Of a stretch of 6,693 nucleotides of DNA, positions 6,331-6,693 are shown piece by piece (positions within the stretch are counted from its first letter, which is position 1; every line of letters begins with the position of its first letter). The notes below the pieces were generated by a model. That model saw only the letters and a list, made by a program, of their open reading frames with translations. It made no database searches and was not told the DNA's origin. The DNA is from an uncultured Kiritimatiellota bacterium (GTDB taxonomy: Bacteria > Verrucomicrobiota > Kiritimatiellia > RFP12 > UBA1067). The stretch lies in the NCBI GenBank assembly GCA_934635225.1, contig CAKTYZ010000036.1:1-6693 (forward strand), read 5' to 3'. The position numbers were made by a program, and so were the translations under genes.

Positions 6331-6449
6331 GCCACCTTCTCCTCAACATGTCGGCCCGAAAAAAAGCAGCAGACAACAGTCGGGGGCGGCTCATTCCTGC
6401 GCCGTCTTGCAACCAGCATTCCTGCACCCGTAGGTACGGTTCTTGCCAT
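6327..6449 (-). CDS. putative leader peptide (upstream ORF) coupled to speA
   Basis: A 40-codon ORF in the inferred speA leader, with no homology I can name. It starts with ATG at 6449, 8 nt after AAGGTGG, a better ribosome binding site than several real genes here have. Its TGA (6329-6327) overlaps the speA GTG as GTGA, the same arrangement as CASDH-nspC. The peptide has R3, then R15-R18 encoded by AGA CGG CGC AGG, then E20 and P21-P23, and CCFF (27-30). Arginine runs and three prolines are both known causes of slow or stalled translation, and the product of speA consumes arginine. By analogy with the E. coli speF leader peptide SpeFL, which senses ornithine, a regulatory role is plausible. 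It has no signal peptide or membrane segment. The alternative is chance: the CCFF stretch comes from a T-run, and part of the region could be a dispersed repeat. Real translation is unproven. Confidence 0.5.
   Translation of the reverse strand: MARTVPTGAGMLVARRRRNEPPPTVVCCFFSGRHVEEKVA
6339..6343 (-). promoter_or_regulatory. ribosome binding site of speA
   Basis: On the minus strand AGGAG (within GAGGAG) lies 8 nt before the GTG at 6330. It supports this non-ATG start. It sits inside the last codons of the upstream ORF, so ribosomes finishing that ORF would cover or unfold it. Confidence 0.7.
6359..6410 (-). terminator. candidate attenuator hairpin with U-run in the speA leader
   Basis: In the minus-strand RNA, GCAAGACGGCG (6410-6400) can pair with TGTTGTCTGC (6378-6369). 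This gives ten pairs with one bulged A at 6407 and three G-U pairs, closing a 21-nt loop. Three bases (TGC) separate it from seven U residues (6365-6359). The 5' arm covers codons 14-17 of the upstream ORF (Ala-Arg-Arg-Arg), so a translating or stalled ribosome would open it. The large loop, G-U pairs and 3-nt gap make it a weak classical terminator. Confidence 0.3.
6392..6428. repeat. two imperfect 12-bp direct repeats in the speA leader
   Basis: On the plus strand CATTCCTGCGCC (6392-6403) and CATTCCTGCACC (6417-6428) match at 11 of 12 positions with a 25-bp period. They lie inside the upstream ORF, where they are read in different frames, so the repetition is not a peptide repeat. Function unknown. 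Confidence 0.6.
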
Positions 6450-6457
6450 TTAATCTA

Positions 6458-6464
6458 CCACCTT
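6458..6464 (-). promoter_or_regulatory. ribosome binding site of the upstream ORF
   Basis: AAGGTGG on the minus strand lies 8 nt before the ATG at 6449. The surrounding 9-mer AGAAGGTGG (6466-6458) recurs exactly at 6340-6332, just before the speA start, so the two translation starts share a sequence. Confidence 0.5.
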
Positions 6465-6495
6465 CTAAGGTCAGTGAACAACAGCCCGAATTCCA

Positions 6496-6510
6496 TACTC
6501 CCGAGGAGCA
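6496..6510 (-). promoter_or_regulatory. small hairpin near the 5' end of the leader RNA
   Basis: TGCTCC and GGAGTA form a 6-bp stem (one G-U pair) around a TCG triloop, about 12 nt after the inferred transcription start. No U-run follows, so it is not a terminator. It may protect the 5' end. Its CTCCTC (6508-6503) is also complementary to the speA Shine-Dalgarno GAGGAG. Confidence 0.35.
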
Positions 6511-6528
6511 GTTCAAGGGACGGACGGA

Positions 6529-6558
6529 ATTATAGCAAAAACTCTGCGCCCAAATCAA
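6529..6558 (-). promoter_or_regulatory. strong sigma70-type promoter of the polyamine operon
   Basis: On the minus strand, -35 TTGATT (6558-6553, 4 of 6 consensus) and a perfect -10 TATAAT (6534-6529) are 18 bp apart. The preceding TGC makes an extended -10 (TGCTATAAT). The upstream 6559-6600 is A/T-rich, like an UP element. Transcription should start near 6522, leaving a leader of about 190 nt before speA. I see no other good promoter inside the operon, so one transcript probably covers all five genes. Confidence 0.75.
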
Positions 6559-6693
6559 TGGCAAACGAAAAGAAGCTTAAAAGCGAAAAGTGTAATATGT
6601 CGTGAGACACCCAGGGCAGGCCGTTCCGAGGGGTGGAGAGAGAAAGCGAAGAAGGAGAAGGACCGGTTGAGGAAGCGACAGGAAAGGAAGAGC
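6559..6693. other. gene-free right edge upstream of the operon promoter
   Basis: I see no supported gene here. The part next to the promoter (6559-6600) is A/T-rich and contains CGAAAAG twice (6566-6572 and 6584-6590), 18 bp apart, roughly two helical turns, which could be a regulator site. The outer part (about 6630-6693) is an almost pure purine tract on the plus strand. A reading frame rich in Glu and Gly is open there to the window edge, but without a convincing start. Confidence 0.5.

Noticed and set aside
6348..6605. 85-codon open frame on the plus strand, opposite the speA leader
   Set aside because: It has no ribosome binding site, a Ser/Asn/Lys/Arg-rich composition without a domain, and covers the well-supported minus-strand promoter and leader.
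6632..6693. Glu/Gly-rich frame open to the right edge (GTG at 6632)
   Set aside because: It is a low-complexity purine tract without a clear start signal and is cut by the window edge. It cannot be told from noncoding DNA.
1..6693. CRISPR arrays, tRNA/rRNA genes, insertion sequences, defence genes
   Set aside because: I found no regularly spaced repeats, tRNA-like cloverleaf, transposase or terminal inverted repeats on either strand.

Overview
The window is dominated by one five-gene polyamine-biosynthesis operon on the minus strand, covering about 680-6330. A single GNAT-type acetyltransferase gene faces it on the plus strand at the left end (229-699). In transcription order the operon is speA (arginine decarboxylase, 4891-6330), speE (aminopropyltransferase, 4019-4888), speB (agmatinase/ureohydrolase, 3125-4006), a carboxy(nor)spermidine dehydrogenase gene (CASDH, 1792-3075) and nspC (carboxy(nor)spermidine decarboxylase, 680-1795). 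All five proteins are full length and keep their catalytic motifs. The junctions are tight: 2 nt, about 12 nt, 49 nt, and a 4-nt GTGA stop/start overlap.

Right flank (6331-6693): no conventional gene. It carries a strong sigma70-type promoter with an extended -10 (6529-6558, minus) and an inferred leader RNA of about 190 nt. Inside the leader is a 40-codon upstream ORF (6327-6449) that I propose as a leader peptide gene. It has its own Shine-Dalgarno sequence, a run of four arginine codons, then three prolines, and its stop overlaps the GTG start of speA as GTGA. An imperfect hairpin followed by seven U residues begins exactly over the arginine codons. This is the most novel-looking part of the window: it suggests translation-dependent control of an arginine-consuming operon, but it is inferred from sequence only.

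Left flank (1-228): a perfect 14-bp tandem duplication, a sigma70-like promoter (102-130) and a good ribosome binding site for the GNAT gene. The GNAT gene and nspC converge and overlap by 20 bp at their 3' ends, with no visible terminator between them.

How the genes could work together: SpeA turns arginine into agmatine, and SpeB turns agmatine into putrescine plus urea. Putrescine can become spermidine by two unrelated routes, both encoded here. One is SpeE using decarboxylated S-adenosylmethionine. The other is CASDH plus NspC, which use aspartate semialdehyde through carboxyspermidine. No S-adenosylmethionine decarboxylase gene (speD) is in the window, so how SpeE is supplied is an open question. 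A second reading is that CASDH, NspC and SpeB act on agmatine-derived intermediates (the carboxyaminopropylagmatine route).

Organism: a GC-rich bacterium using Shine-Dalgarno initiation with GTG as well as ATG starts. The SpeA and SpeE sequences resemble the Bacillus/Clostridia type. From memory, similar gene sets occur in gut Clostridia and in uncultured host-associated lineages. The sequence does not fix the phylum.
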